A stretch of 64,000 bases of DNA from Alphaproteobacteria bacterium MarineAlpha11_Bin1. Lineage in GTDB: Bacteria > Pseudomonadota > Alphaproteobacteria > MPNO01 > UBA830. The notes beneath the pieces were generated by a model. The model ran no database searches. It was not told the DNA's origin and worked only from the letters and a program-made list of their open reading frames with translations. The translations under genes were made by a program, and so were the position numbers. This document shows positions 54,773-64,000 of the stretch, piece by piece. Position 1 is the stretch's first letter; each line of letters begins with the position of its first letter. The stretch covers positions 1-64,000 of the forward strand of contig PTJZ01000012.1 in NCBI GenBank assembly GCA_002937455.1. Reading direction: 5' to 3'.

Positions 54773-55978
54773 ATGAGCCGCAGCCGCTACGCGCTACTTG
54801 CGGCACTTTTGAGCCTGCTACCCATGCTATTACCGCTATCGGTGGACGCGTCGGTTCCCCTCGTCCCCGCCGTGGCTAAGCACTTTTCCGCCGACACGGC
54901 TTTGGCACAGTTCAGTTTGAGCGCGTTGGTAGCGGGGATCGCGTTCGGACAACTTATCTACGGGCCACTATCTGATTATTTTGGCCGTAAACCAGTAATA
55001 CTTGCCGGGATCGCGGCCTACGCAGCGGTTACCTTTACTTGTGCAAACGCACCAGAGATCGAGATCCTGATAGTCCTGCGGTTCCTCCAAGGATTTTTCG
55101 CTTGCTCAGGTGTAATCGTTGCCCGCGCCGTAATACGGGATCTATTTGACCGGGAGGCTGGAGCGCGGTTGTTCGCCCTTATGATGGGCATTCACGGGCT
55201 TATGCCCACAATAGCGCCCGCCGTCAGCGGCTACCTGAATCATACACTCGGTTGGCAATCAGTCTTCTTAGCAATGACCGGTTTCGCAGTGCTCGCGGGC
55301 TTAGCTGTTTTCTTCGGCCTTGCAGAAACCAACACTCACTCCAAACGCCGATCAATTCGTCCCGGAGCGATACTCCTGAATTATCGCTATGTCATCGGCG
55401 AGAAATCGTTCTTTCGTTATGCCATATGTGGCAGCTTCATGTATGCTGCCTTGATGGCATATTTCGCTGGCGCGCCGATTGGACTGATTCAATATCTTGG
55501 CCTCTCACCTGTAGAGTTCGGAGTTGCAATGGCCATTCCAATGATTAGCTATACAGCCGCTCAGATAGCGGTTGCTCGGATTGCTTCTCTAGTGGGCATA
55601 GATATTTTAATCCGTCTAGGGTCGGCGCTTGCGGCGATTTCCGGCATCGGAATGCTTATGTTCGTTTTATCAGGCAACATTACACTTTATACTTTGATGG
55701 GTCCGATAGTTTTGCTGCTCGTATCGCTATCTTTCATCGTTCCGGGCACAACCGCGGGGGCAATGTCGCCTTTTGCTCACATTGCCGGGGCAGCATCGTC
55801 CCTGCTCGGATTTGTGCAATTTCTGATCGCAGCGGCGGCAACAGCTGTAATTGGACTTCTCAACGACGGCTCGCCCCTCCCAATGGCGGCAATTATCTGC
55901 ACTTTCACGGTATCGACCCTGATCGCCTATCGTGTCTTAGTATATCCAATTCGGGATTTCAAAAGTACGCCGGATTGA
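54773..55978 (+). CDS. Bcr/CflA-type MFS efflux transporter
   Basis: A 401-residue 12-helix major facilitator. The drug-exporter motif A GPLSDYFGRKP is near 63-73, and RFLQGFFACSGVIVARAVIRDL near 102-123 is typical of Bcr/CflA multidrug exporters. ISxxxP-type AAGAASSLLGF appears near 340. It is followed after a 10-base gap by a second related transporter. The substrate is unknown. Confidence 0.9.
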   Translation: MSRSRYALLAALLSLLPMLLPLSVDASVPLVPAVAKHFSADTALAQFSLSALVAGIAFGQLIYGPLSDYFGRKPVILAGIAAYAAVTFTCANAPEIEILIVLRFLQGFFACSGVIVARAVIRDLFDREAGARLFALMMGIHGLMPTIAPAVSGYLNHTLGWQSVFLAMTGFAVLAGLAVFFGLAETNTHSKRRSIRPGAILLNYRYVIGEKSFFRYAICGSFMYAALMAYFAGAPIGLIQYLGLSPVEFGVAMAIPMISYTAAQIAVARIASLVGIDILIRLGSALAAISGIGMLMFVLSGNITLYTLMGPIVLLLVSLSFIVPGTTAGAMSPFAHIAGAASSLLGFVQFLIAAAATAVIGLLNDGSPLPMAAIICTFTVSTLIAYRVLVYPIRDFKSTPD

Positions 55979-55988
55979 TCACCCCAAA

Positions 55989-57179
55989 ATGAAAACCTTT
56001 GATAATGCGGGCTTCGCCGCCCTCCTCGCCCTAACTACCGTGATGAGTGCGGCTGGAATTGACGGGATACTGCCACTGATGCCAATGATTGGCAGCGCCT
56101 TAAATGGCGACCGGGAGTCAGTCCAGCTTACACTGACAATGTTTATGCTTGGCATCGCCGTCGGCCAACTGATACACGGGCCGATCTCAGACCGCTTCGG
56201 CCGAAAGCCGGCTATCGTGGGTGGACTTATAATTACATCGGCCGCCACCGCCGGATGTGCATTATCGAGTTCAATCGAAATGTTGATAGCATTTCGGTTT
56301 GTACATGGTCTGGCTGCTTCCAGTGGATGGCTGGTCGCGCGAGCTATAATCCGTGATCGACATGAATATCAGGACGCAGCCCGAGTTATGTCGCTAATGA
56401 TGGTATTTCACAGCACGGCGCCAATGCTTGCTCCAATCATTGGCGCGGCGCTGACGGTTTATATCGGTTGGGAAGCTATGTTTATCTTTCTGTCGGTTTA
56501 TTCCCTTTCCGTCGCCATTTTTTTTTCGGTCTTTTTTAAAGAGACAATCGCGGCCAAAGCTGTGGATGCCCTTAACCCAGGACCAATCTTTCGAAACTTT
56601 TGGAAAATTGCTAATACAGGGTCCTTCTGGGCCTACACAGGTTGTGCGACTGCCGCATATGGAATGCTTTTCGCGTTCCTAAGTGCGTCGGCAGATGTAA
56701 TTATCTCACACCTTGGACAATCTGAACTCCATTACAGCTATATGTTCGCTGGCGTGATGGTTGGTTCGGTATGTGGTATGCTTATGGGTGCGCGTCTGGT
56801 CGCGAAATATGGTGGCGACCGTTTACTGTACTGTGGCGTTCTCTTAGCCGCTACTTTTAGCCTCGTTCTAGCCGGCCTTGCTTGGGCTCGGGTGGATCAC
56901 TGGTTTTCTGTAATGGGTCCGATGGCGTTCTGCATGGTGGCATTTGCTCTGATTTTTCCACAATCAATCGCCGGCGTACTTCAACCTTTTTCAGATATCG
57001 CCGGCGCTGCATCGTCTTTGGTTGGTTTTATCCAGCAGCTCATGGGTGCTCTGACGGGCGTCTTGGTCGCAGTGCTCTCCGACGGAACACAAGTATCTAT
57101 GGCAATTGGGGTGTTATTTTGGGCGATTTTTGGTTTTTTGACCTATTTTGCCGCCGTCCGAAACTATCGGATTATCTAG
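55989..57179 (+). CDS. Bcr/CflA-type MFS efflux transporter
   Basis: A 396-residue 12-helix major facilitator related to the previous gene. Motif A is GPISDRFGRKP near 62-72, and RFVHGLAASSGWLVARAIIRD near 97-117. It starts 10 bases after the upstream transporter stop, so the two are co-transcribed, and they may export similar compounds. A third family member lies at 60706. Confidence 0.9.
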   Translation: MKTFDNAGFAALLALTTVMSAAGIDGILPLMPMIGSALNGDRESVQLTLTMFMLGIAVGQLIHGPISDRFGRKPAIVGGLIITSAATAGCALSSSIEMLIAFRFVHGLAASSGWLVARAIIRDRHEYQDAARVMSLMMVFHSTAPMLAPIIGAALTVYIGWEAMFIFLSVYSLSVAIFFSVFFKETIAAKAVDALNPGPIFRNFWKIANTGSFWAYTGCATAAYGMLFAFLSASADVIISHLGQSELHYSYMFAGVMVGSVCGMLMGARLVAKYGGDRLLYCGVLLAATFSLVLAGLAWARVDHWFSVMGPMAFCMVAFALIFPQSIAGVLQPFSDIAGAASSLVGFIQQLMGALTGVLVAVLSDGTQVSMAIGVLFWAIFGFLTYFAAVRNYRII

Positions 57180-57257
57180 TATACTGATGAGCGCTTATTT
57201 GTCCTGTGGGTGATCCACTCCCTTTCTGTAGGGCCGTGATTCTGATAAACCCGGGTC

Positions 57258-58553
57258 ATGGCTATTTCAAGATACTCTCGAGCCGGGATGAGCGCTATTT
57301 GGGAACCCGAAAATAAGTTTCGGATATGGTTTGAAATCGAGGCGCATGCTTGCGACGCTCAGGCTAAATTGGGTGTCATTCCCGAGGGGGCGGCAAAGGC
57401 CGTTTGGGATCGCGGCGCGTTCGAGGTCGAAAGAATCGACGAGATCGAGCGCGAAACTAAACATGACGTAATTGCTTTTCTAACCAACCTTGCCGAACAT
57501 GTTGGAGACGACGCGCGTTTTGTCCACCAAGGCATGACATCTTCTGATGTTCTCGATACCTGTCTCGCGGTTCAATTGGCACAAGCGACCGATATCCTCC
57601 TGGACGACATCGAAAAGCTGTTAGTAGCATTAAAAACCCGCGCTATAGAACACAAACTTACTCCCACGATCGGGCGTAGTCATGGCATACATGCGGAACC
57701 AACTACGTTCGGCGTCAAATTGGCGGGCCACTATGCGGAGTTCTCCCGAAATCGCGAACGCCTTAAAGCTGCACGCAATGAAATCGCAACCTGTGGAATC
57801 TCAGGTGCCGTTGGAACCTTCGCCAACATTGATCCGGCTGTTGAGGAACATGTTGCTAAGAAAATGGGCCTCGTTCCGGAAACCGTCTCTACGCAGGTGA
57901 TCCCTCGAGACCGACATGCAATATTTTTCTCTGTTCTGGCGGTGATTGCGTCGTCTGCAGAGCGGCTAGCTGTGGAAATACGACACCTGCAACGCACAGA
58001 ACTCCGAGAAGCAGAGGAATTTTTTTCTCCGGGTCAAAAAGGCTCATCCGCCATGCCGCATAAACGCAACCCTGTACTGACTGAGAATATCTCCGGATTG
58101 GCGAGGCTAGTGCGATCTAATTGCATTCCGGCGATGGAAAATGTTGCGTTATGGCATGAACGCGATATCTCGCACTCCTCGGTCGAGCGCATGATCGCCC
58201 CAGATACGACGATTACGCTCGATTTTCTGCTTGCCCGTCTGACCACGGTAATTGAAAATCTCATTGTCTATCCGGAGCAGATGCAGGCAAACTTGGAGGC
58301 CCTCGGAGGTCTTGTCTTTTCACAGCGTGTTCTGTTGGCCCTTACTCAAGCCGGCATGAGCCGCGAAGATGCCTATGTTGCAGTACAACGGAATGCAATG
58401 GATTCCTGGTCTAATGGAACCTCTTTCCTCGACCTACTCAAGTCAGACAGCGAAGTGTCCTGTCTGGTGGACAACGCGGCACTGGAAGAGATGTTTGACC
58501 TTGGCTACCACACTAAAAATATCGATACTATTTTCGGACGCGTCTTCGAATAG
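57258..58553 (+). CDS. purB: Adenylosuccinate lyase
   Basis: A 431-residue fumarase/aspartase-superfamily enzyme acting twice in purine synthesis (SAICAR to AICAR, and adenylosuccinate to AMP). The family signature SSAMPHKRNP is at 263-272, TSSDVLDT near 92-99 and GRSHGIHAEPTTFG near 138-151, with the catalytic His. The length is that of bacterial PurB. The DUF1476 gene is convergent 18 bases downstream and purC follows about 1.4 kb later, an alphaproteobacterial arrangement. Confidence 0.96.
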   Translation: MAISRYSRAGMSAIWEPENKFRIWFEIEAHACDAQAKLGVIPEGAAKAVWDRGAFEVERIDEIERETKHDVIAFLTNLAEHVGDDARFVHQGMTSSDVLDTCLAVQLAQATDILLDDIEKLLVALKTRAIEHKLTPTIGRSHGIHAEPTTFGVKLAGHYAEFSRNRERLKAARNEIATCGISGAVGTFANIDPAVEEHVAKKMGLVPETVSTQVIPRDRHAIFFSVLAVIASSAERLAVEIRHLQRTELREAEEFFSPGQKGSSAMPHKRNPVLTENISGLARLVRSNCIPAMENVALWHERDISHSSVERMIAPDTTITLDFLLARLTTVIENLIVYPEQMQANLEALGGLVFSQRVLLALTQAGMSREDAYVAVQRNAMDSWSNGTSFLDLLKSDSEVSCLVDNAALEEMFDLGYHTKNIDTIFGRVFE

Positions 58554-58571
58554 AATTCGAGATTAGCAGAT

Positions 58572-58898
58572 CTAGCTATTTTCTGCATTAATCTGTCGAG
58601 TGGCTTCATCCATCAGACGAACCATTTCATTCCGCAGGGTCTGCTCGTCCATCTCGATCCCCTTGCTAAGGAAATCCGCCAACACCTTACGAAACACATC
58701 CTCGTCACCAGGTTCCTCAAAGTCAGCCAATACTACTTCTTTCGCATAATCTAGAGCTTGATTATCCGGCATACCAAACTGTTCCGCCGCCCAAAGACCA
58801 AGGAGTCGGTTACGGCGAGATGTTACACGGAACAGGTTTTCCTGATCGCGCTTGTACTGCGTTTCGAAACTTTTTTCGCGTTCTTCAAATCCAGACAT
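58572..58898 (-). CDS. DUF1476 protein, ATPase inhibitor subunit zeta
   Basis: A 108-residue all-helical protein. FEEREKSFETQYKRDQE at the N-terminus, FRVTSRRNRLLGLWAAE and the charged EVVLADFEEPGDEDVFRKVL are the DUF1476 pattern. In Paracoccus this is the zeta subunit that inhibits the F1-ATPase. The family is almost restricted to Alphaproteobacteria and is usually found between purB and purC, as here. It is convergent with purB. Confidence 0.93.
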   Translation of the reverse strand: MSGFEEREKSFETQYKRDQENLFRVTSRRNRLLGLWAAEQFGMPDNQALDYAKEVVLADFEEPGDEDVFRKVLADFLSKGIEMDEQTLRNEMVRLMDEATRQINAENS

Positions 58899-59013
58899 TT
58901 CTGCCTACCAAGTCTTGAAAAATAATTTTGTATAGATTGACGCACAGCCGCACCATGTCAAGTTACTCATTCCGAGTATAGCCCTTACTTCCTTAACCTG
59001 TTATCGAGACGGA

Positions 59014-59772
59014 ATGTGCACTGTTATTATCTTAAGGCGTCCGGACCACGATTGGCCTGTTCTGATAGCGGCAAATCGCGATGAAATGGAGAAACGTCCA
59101 TGGGACCCACCTGCACGCCACTGGCCGGACCGAGAAAACGTCGTTGCCGGGATTGATCGTTTAGCAGGTGGCACCTGGATGGGGGTTAACGAACAGGGAA
59201 TAGTCGCGTGTATTTTGAACCGCCATGATTCACTGGGGCCCAGTCCAACTCACCGATCTAGAGGAGAAATCGTTCTTGAGGCCCTAGATCATGCCGACGC
59301 AGCGGATGCCGCTAAGGCCCTTGTCGGTCTCGACGGTCGCAGCTATCGCTCGTTCAATTTGGTTATAGCGGATAATCGAGATGCATATTGGCTGCAGGGG
59401 CTTGGCGCTGCCGAAAGCGGTCATATAAAGATCACCGAGCTTTCAGAGGGACTTTCAATGCTTACGGCGTTCGATCTGAATGACAATGCATCAGGTCGAG
59501 TTAGACACTTTATGCCCTTATTCCAAGCCGCAGCTGAACCTGATGTTGACGGAGGTGACTGGTCCGAATGGCTGAACCTACTCGCCTCAACCGACCACGG
59601 CTCGGATACAGATTCTCGGGATGCAATGCGGATTGAGACCGATACGGGATTTCGAACGTTATCGAGCAGCCTTATGGCGCTGCCTTCTGTTGAATTTCAA
59701 GACCGGAAGCCGGTCTGGCTTTTTGCAGATGGTGCGCCGGGTGACGTATCCTTCAATCCAGTTGAGCTATGA
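59014..59772 (+). CDS. NRDE/TANGO2-family protein
   Basis: A 252-residue Ntn-hydrolase-like protein. It begins MCTVIIL with Cys2 as the likely nucleophile after Met removal, and has the naming NRDE motif at 21-24 (AANRDEM). GGTWMGVNEQG and ACILNRHDSL follow, matching the TANGO2 family. The human homologue is linked to heme and lipid metabolism; the bacterial role is unknown. It is followed by purC about 150 bases downstream. Confidence 0.9.
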   Translation: MCTVIILRRPDHDWPVLIAANRDEMEKRPWDPPARHWPDRENVVAGIDRLAGGTWMGVNEQGIVACILNRHDSLGPSPTHRSRGEIVLEALDHADAADAAKALVGLDGRSYRSFNLVIADNRDAYWLQGLGAAESGHIKITELSEGLSMLTAFDLNDNASGRVRHFMPLFQAAAEPDVDGGDWSEWLNLLASTDHGSDTDSRDAMRIETDTGFRTLSSSLMALPSVEFQDRKPVWLFADGAPGDVSFNPVEL

Positions 59773-59920
59773 TACTCGACGAAACACGTCCGCCGCTAAT
59801 TTTACTCAAAGCGGTGAAATCGTCCTACCCTCGCCATTGACCACCCCCGCGGATCCGCTATATCTGAACGTTGAGAGTACTTAGTTTCGTGCCCGAATTT
59901 ATGGAGAACCGAGGCAGAAA

Positions 59921-60688
59921 ATGGCTCGCCGCCGACGCATATACGAGGGCAAGGCAAAGATCCTTTTCGAAGGGCCGGAGCCTGGTACTCTGGTCCAGTA
60001 TTTCAAGGACGACGCTACCGCCTTCAACAATAAGAAGCAGGGAATTATCACAGGCAAGGGCGTACTGAACAATCGGATCTCGGAACACCTCATGATCAAA
60101 TTAAGTGAGATCGGTATTCCAACGCATTTCGTGCGCCGGCTTAACATGCGCGAACAGCTGGTTCGTGAGGTGGAGATTATTCCTGTGGAAGTAGTGATTC
60201 GGAACATCGCCGCTGGATCTTTGACAAAGCGCTTTGGTATGGAGCAAGGATCACCCCTGCCTCGGTCGATCGTAGAATACTACTACAAGTCAGACGAGCT
60301 AGACGACCCAATGATTTCTGAGGAGCACATCACGGCTTTCGGGTGGGCAACAGCCCAAGAAATGGATGAAATCATGCATATGTCGTTACGGGTCAATGAC
60401 TTCTTAAATGGTCTCTTCTTGGCAATCGGTATTCGGTTGGTTGACTTCAAATTAGAATTTGGTCGCTGGTGGAACAATGATGAAGTACGCATCGTTCTGG
60501 CCGACGAAATAAGCCCTGACAACTGCCGCCTTTGGGACGTCTCTACCAACGAGATCATGGACAAAGATCGGTTCCGGCGAGATCTCGGAAAAGTGGAGGA
60601 AGCATATCAAGAGGTTGCCCGGCGCCTCGGAATCCTTCCTGAAAGCGGAACAGTCGGGGATCTAGATGGTCCATCGGCAATGCAATAA
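59921..60688 (+). CDS. purC: Phosphoribosylaminoimidazole-succinocarboxamide synthase
   Basis: A 255-residue SAICAR synthetase. IYEGKAKIL (7-15) is the N-terminal ATP-binding motif, [10 protein letters not shown] near 28-37, [13 protein letters not shown] near 88-100 and the signature LVDFKLEFG near 175-183, with [14 protein letters not shown]. In many alphaproteobacteria purC is followed by purS, purQ and purL; here an MFS transporter follows instead. Confidence 0.96.
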   Translation: MARRRRIYEGKAKILFEGPEPGTLVQYFKDDATAFNNKKQGIITGKGVLNNRISEHLMIKLSEIGIPTHFVRRLNMREQLVREVEIIPVEVVIRNIAAGSLTKRFGMEQGSPLPRSIVEYYYKSDELDDPMISEEHITAFGWATAQEMDEIMHMSLRVNDFLNGLFLAIGIRLVDFKLEFGRWWNNDEVRIVLADEISPDNCRLWDVSTNEIMDKDRFRRDLGKVEEAYQEVARRLGILPESGTVGDLDGPSAMQ

Positions 60689-60705
60689 AATTCGTAATAA
60701 TTCCA

Positions 60706-61914
60706 TTGCCTAGTCCCAAAACCTTTAATACCGGACCCGTCTTTCTGATAGTCTTGGCTGCTATCACCACACTGATGCCGTTATCTCTACATCTTTTTTT
60801 TCCGGCTGTACCGTCGGTTAAGGACGATTTCAAAACTACCGAAAGCATAGCCAATCTAACAGTTAGCTTACCGCTGTTTGTGATGGCATTTGCATCTTTA
60901 GTGTATGGCTCACTTTCCGATCGATTGGGTCGCCGAACCGTTTTATTGGGCGCCATTGCATTGTTTGTTTCAGGTTCTATCGTTTCTGCGCTGGCCGATC
61001 AGATCTGGATTCTGATCGCGGGTCGCATTCTCCAAGCGGCCGGTGGTGGTGGCGGGCTTGGGCTGGCGAGAACTATAGCCCGAGATGTGTTTGGAGCCGA
61101 CAAATTAATGAAGGTTTTATCATATCTGACGATGGCTTACGCGATGGGACCAATGATAGCCGCACCGATTGGCGGTTTTTTAGTAGATCAATGGGGCTGG
61201 CGCAGTTGCCTAATCTTGGCTGGCGCTTTTGGCGTCCTGATCGCAATCTTATGCTGGTTACGGATGTTCGAAACTCAGGAGAATACCGTCTCCTCTGGCG
61301 CTAGAATGAGCATTTTTCGAAGTTATATTAAGCTGTTAGGAAATTTTAGGTTCACTTCGTTCGTTCTACAATCTGGTTTTACCTCATCAGTATTCTTCAC
61401 AATGGCGGCAGCCAGTTCATTTCTGATGATCGACTACCTCGGGCGACCAGCATCAGAATACGGAATGTGGTTCATTTGCTTCCCAGCAGGTTTTCTAACG
61501 GGATCACTGATATCCAGCCAGATGTCCGGCCGGGTCCGTATAGAAACGATGGTTCTAATTGGCAGTATAATAATGACCTTAGGAGCATTGACTCAAGTTG
61601 GGTTTATTCTGGTTGGTGTAATCACGCCATTGACGATCTTTTTACCAGGATACTTCGCGATTATGTCGCAGGGAATTGCGCTCCCCAGCGCACAGGCTGG
61701 CGCAATAAACACCGCGGGAACGCTTGCCGGTACAGCGGCCGGCATAGGAGTTTTTATCCAGCTTTTCGCTGCAGGTATCTCGACGCAGATATATGGACTT
61801 ATCGCAAACGGAACGCCCTATCCGATGGCTTTGGTCGTTTCAGTCTTGACGATATGTACATTAATTGTCGGAGTTATTCCATTTATGACAAGAGATAGAG
61901 GATCTTCAACGTGA
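60706..61914 (+). CDS. Bcr/CflA-type MFS efflux transporter
   Basis: A 402-residue 12-helix major facilitator. The first helix follows a short N-terminus, motif A is GSLSDRLGRRT near 68-78 and RILQAAGGGGGLGLARTIARD near 106-126 is the Bcr/CflA type. The TTG start at 60706 lies 17 bases after purC; no Met codon lies before the first helix. It is the third such exporter in 7 kb, less similar to the other two than they are to each other. Confidence 0.87.
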   Translation: MPSPKTFNTGPVFLIVLAAITTLMPLSLHLFFPAVPSVKDDFKTTESIANLTVSLPLFVMAFASLVYGSLSDRLGRRTVLLGAIALFVSGSIVSALADQIWILIAGRILQAAGGGGGLGLARTIARDVFGADKLMKVLSYLTMAYAMGPMIAAPIGGFLVDQWGWRSCLILAGAFGVLIAILCWLRMFETQENTVSSGARMSIFRSYIKLLGNFRFTSFVLQSGFTSSVFFTMAAASSFLMIDYLGRPASEYGMWFICFPAGFLTGSLISSQMSGRVRIETMVLIGSIIMTLGALTQVGFILVGVITPLTIFLPGYFAIMSQGIALPSAQAGAINTAGTLAGTAAGIGVFIQLFAAGISTQIYGLIANGTPYPMALVVSVLTICTLIVGVIPFMTRDRGSST

Positions 61915-61921
61915 CATAATT

Positions 61922-62596
61922 TCAGAAGTTTAGGCCCATCTGCCAAAATGCTTTTTCAAGCCGCGTCGCCTGGATGAAGTTCGCAGCTAAGTCATTGAAC
62001 CTAGCATCCGCTCCCTTGGACTTTCCAAGACGATCCAGCTGCGTAACGGCGCCGCTGGCTACCCCCTGGTACTCATCGCCCGCATACATTTCAATCCATG
62101 AACGATACGGATTTCCCTCCATAACCGTAGATCGGTCGGAAGCCAACGCCGTACCAATTTCACCATACCCGACAATACATGGGGCGAGTGCTACATGCAG
62201 ATCCAGCAAGTCTCCCGCCATACCACGCTCGAACACGTACCGGGTATAGGCTGTCGTTTCGATCGCTTCTGGCGCGGATTCCATTTCTGCCTCCGTTAAC
62301 CCCCAGTCTTTGCAGTACCTAACGTGTAGGTCCATTTCAACATCGACAATCCCTGATAGGGACGTCGTTGCGCTACGGATTTCGACAAGGTTATCGGCCT
62401 TAAACGCGGCCAGCGCCCAGGCTCGAGAAAATTGAATTAGAAACAGATAATCTTGGATGAGGTAGTGACGAAAAGAGTTTTCCGGCAGTGAACCGTCTGC
62501 AAGCTGACGCACAAAATCGTGTCCGACATACTGTTGCCAGTCGTCACTGCAAACAATTTTTAGGCGATGAAACAGAGAATTATCTTGGACGGTCAT
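61922..62596 (-). CDS. tenA: TenA-family thiaminase II/aminopyrimidine aminohydrolase-like protein
   Basis: A 224-residue all-helical protein. FRHYLIQDYLFLIQFSRAWALA is a TenA core helix pair, split here. The family's active-site Cys is seen in ALAPCIVGYGEIG, and YRSWIEMYAGDEYQ with the C-terminal LEKAFWQMGLNF completes the pattern. TenA salvages pyrimidine breakdown products of thiamine. I chose the ATG at 62596, as an upstream in-frame start overlaps the ferredoxin gene. It is the last gene of a nifS-ferredoxin-tenA group. Confidence 0.9.
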   Translation of the reverse strand: MTVQDNSLFHRLKIVCSDDWQQYVGHDFVRQLADGSLPENSFRHYLIQDYLFLIQFSRAWALAAFKADNLVEIRSATTSLSGIVDVEMDLHVRYCKDWGLTEAEMESAPEAIETTAYTRYVFERGMAGDLLDLHVALAPCIVGYGEIGTALASDRSTVMEGNPYRSWIEMYAGDEYQGVASGAVTQLDRLGKSKGADARFNDLAANFIQATRLEKAFWQMGLNF

Positions 62597-62612
62597 AGAA
62601 AAAATTTTCGCC

Positions 62613-62939
62613 TCACATCTGGTTATTGGTCGATCTCGGCAAAATAAGTTCCATCCCGTCAAGTTCGTCCGTTACAACGATCTGACACCCCAACCGGGAT
62701 GTAGGACGTACACCCGAGGTGAGGTCTAGAAGATCCTCTTCCTCAACCGAGGGATCTTGGAGCTTATCGAAATTCGCCTGCCCAACGATGACGTGGCAAG
62801 TAGAACAGGCCATCACACCCTCGCAAGCGCCTTCGATATCAATCTTATTATCCCAAGCCGCCTGTAGCACACTAGTGCCCGACTCAACATCAACGGGCAT
62901 CTCGATTCCAGCGGCAGTCTTAAAAACAATCCGCGGCAT
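62613..62939 (-). CDS. 2Fe-2S ferredoxin (adrenodoxin/Isc type)
   Basis: A 108-residue ferredoxin. The cluster ligands follow the vertebrate/bacterial adrenodoxin pattern: CEGVMACSTC (Cys-x5-Cys-x2-Cys) and the fourth Cys in LGCQIVV. Such ferredoxins supply electrons for Fe-S assembly or to cytochromes P450. I chose the ATG at 62939 with TAGGA upstream; the open frame extends 33 codons into the desulfurase gene. Placed four bases after the cysteine desulfurase stop, it most likely serves cluster assembly. Confidence 0.92.
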   Translation of the reverse strand: MPRIVFKTAAGIEMPVDVESGTSVLQAAWDNKIDIEGACEGVMACSTCHVIVGQANFDKLQDPSVEEEDLLDLTSGVRPTSRLGCQIVVTDELDGMELILPRSTNNQM

Positions 62940-62943
62940 ATTC

Positions 62944-64000
62944 CTACCCCAAGGGGTGCGATGAACTCGCACGTTCGAAAATCCGTCCCCATTCAGCCAC
63001 GAAGCGATCGATGTCCGCCTCGCTTGTATCCCACCCAAGACTTACGCGCAGAGCACATAACGCGTCGTCGTCCGGAACACCCATGGCGGTGAGTACGTAA
63101 GGCGGCTCTATTCTTCCGGCCGAACAGGCAGATCCCGCGCTGACCTCTATGCCAGCCAAATCGAAAGATATCACCTGTGTATCAGAGGACACCCCAGGCA
63201 TCATAAGTTTAGAGGTATTGGGTAATCGGTGAGCCCGGCCACCAAAAATCCGTGTCCCCGGGGTGGTTTTAATAATTCGCCTTTCCATCTGATCGCGTAG
63301 ATCTGCGATGTTGGAATATCCCTCCATGCGTTCTAGGGCAATTTCCGCAGCGCGACCAAGCGCAATTATGTGTGCAACGCTCTCTGTACCACCGCGTAGA
63401 CCACGTTCCTGTCCGCCGCCCCGTATCAGGCAGTCGGCACTTTCCGGCGTCCGAAGGACAAGTGCGCCAATCCCCTGGGGACCGCCAAATTTATGGCCGG
63501 TCATAGCCATTGTGTCTGCTCCAAGTGCACCGAAATTTACGGGGACTTTCCCGACGGCTTGCACGGCATCACAATGAAGAAGAGCACCATATCGGTGAGC
63601 AATCTCGGCTGCCTCAGCAACAGGCTGTAGTACGCCGGTTTCGTTGTTTGCCAGCATCAGCGCAACCATCTGCGGCATCTCTGCCATCGCTAGCATCGAT
63701 TCTAGCTTTGACAGATCCACCACACCATCACTATCTACCGGAACCTTTTGGGCACCCGGGCAGGCATCCAACACAGCCGGATGTTCCACGGCGCTGACAA
63801 AGGTCCGCAATGGGTCACACGGCTGCATAACCTGGTTATCCGCCTCCGTTCCCCCGCTGGTGAACACCACTTGACTGGAATCCGCACCGATAAGCGTCGC
63901 CAGCTGCCTACGCGCCTTTTCGACCAAATTTCTCGCATTGCGGCCGGCGCCATGAACTGATGAGGCATTTCCCACTGACACCATCGCATCAGCTAGTGCC
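62944..64000 (-). CDS. Cysteine desulfurase, N-terminus outside the window
   Basis: The readable 352 residues of a NifS/IscS-type PLP enzyme. They begin inside the family N-terminal region (DAMVSVGNASSVHGAGR), and the frame stays open to the last base, so the start is past 64000. The PLP lysine is in MTGHKFGGPQG, and the active Cys is in SAGSACSAGR. The enzyme frees sulfur from cysteine for Fe-S clusters and thiolation. Its stop is four bases before the ferredoxin ATG. Only the first 30-40 residues are missing. Confidence 0.93.
   Translation of the reverse strand, partial: ALADAMVSVGNASSVHGAGRNARNLVEKARRQLATLIGADSSQVVFTSGGTEADNQVMQPCDPLRTFVSAVEHPAVLDACPGAQKVPVDSDGVVDLSKLESMLAMAEMPQMVALMLANNETGVLQPVAEAAEIAHRYGALLHCDAVQAVGKVPVNFGALGADTMAMTGHKFGGPQGIGALVLRTPESADCLIRGGGQERGLRGGTESVAHIIALGRAAEIALERMEGYSNIADLRDQMERRIIKTTPGTRIFGGRAHRLPNTSKLMMPGVSSDTQVISFDLAGIEVSAGSACSAGRIEPPYVLTAMGVPDDDALCALRVSLGWDTSEADIDRFVAEWGRIFERASSSHPLG

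Noticed and set aside
1..64000. SAR202 (Chloroflexi) origin suggested by the number of LLM monooxygenases
   Set aside because: DUF1476 between purB and purC and the folE-hisI pair point to an alphaproteobacterium; LLM expansion alone is not diagnostic.

Overview
The window is a gene-dense 64 kb piece of a bacterial chromosome, most likely from a free-living heterotrophic alphaproteobacterium of moderate GC content. The best taxonomic marker is a DUF1476 protein (alphaproteobacterial ATP synthase inhibitor subunit zeta) between purB and purC. The folE-hisI pair, the sfsA/map neighbourhood and the methylmalonate-semialdehyde dehydrogenase fit the same assignment. I see no rRNA, tRNA, CRISPR array, insertion sequence or phage gene. 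The class is inferred from gene content; I cannot name a genus.

Bases 1-19,400 mix housekeeping and catabolic genes: a PQQ-type sugar dehydrogenase, mmsA, pyrC, a UbiD decarboxylase diverging from a truncated TauD relic and an unassigned permease, an LLM flavin monooxygenase with an alpha/beta hydrolase, a GST, a quinone-reductase-like MDR, an amidase, an HpcH/HpaI aldolase, a PaaG-like isomerase joined to an NDP-forming acyl-CoA ligase, a glycosyltransferase, a GmhB-like phosphatase and a GFA protein. Bases 19,600-22,300 hold the overlapping chain folE-hisI-metE-like and a DUF2786-like protein.

Bases 22,400-36,600 form an accessory oxidative block: an SDR, a Rieske oxygenase, a TauD dioxygenase, an orphan molybdopterin hydroxylase subunit, a second SDR, HyuA/HyuB, a 3-hydroxyisobutyrate-dehydrogenase-like enzyme, an ornithine cyclodeaminase relic, a polysaccharide-deacetylase-like hydrolase, two cupins and a DUF1330 protein. 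Bases 36,600-41,020 return to ordinary genes: a glycosyltransferase, cinA-type, sfsA, GST and map.

Bases 41,050-54,154 are the most striking part. Eleven minus-strand genes encode two identical tandem copies of an atypical UbiD decarboxylase, a MaoC-fold protein without its catalytic dyad, a CoA transferase, three LLM flavin monooxygenases, an SDR, a DapA-type aldolase, an alpha/beta hydrolase and a feruloyl-CoA hydratase/lyase-like crotonase. One divergent class II aldolase lies among them. The gene set suggests breakdown of an aromatic or heterocyclic carboxylate through CoA thioesters, monooxygenation, hydrolysis and aldol cleavage; the substrate is unknown. A divergent MarR gene beside this block carries an in-frame stop, so local control may be lost.

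Bases 54,770-64,000 contain three Bcr/CflA-type MFS exporters around purB, the zeta-subunit gene, a TANGO2/NRDE gene and purC. A minus-strand nifS-ferredoxin-tenA group follows, with nifS cut by the window edge.
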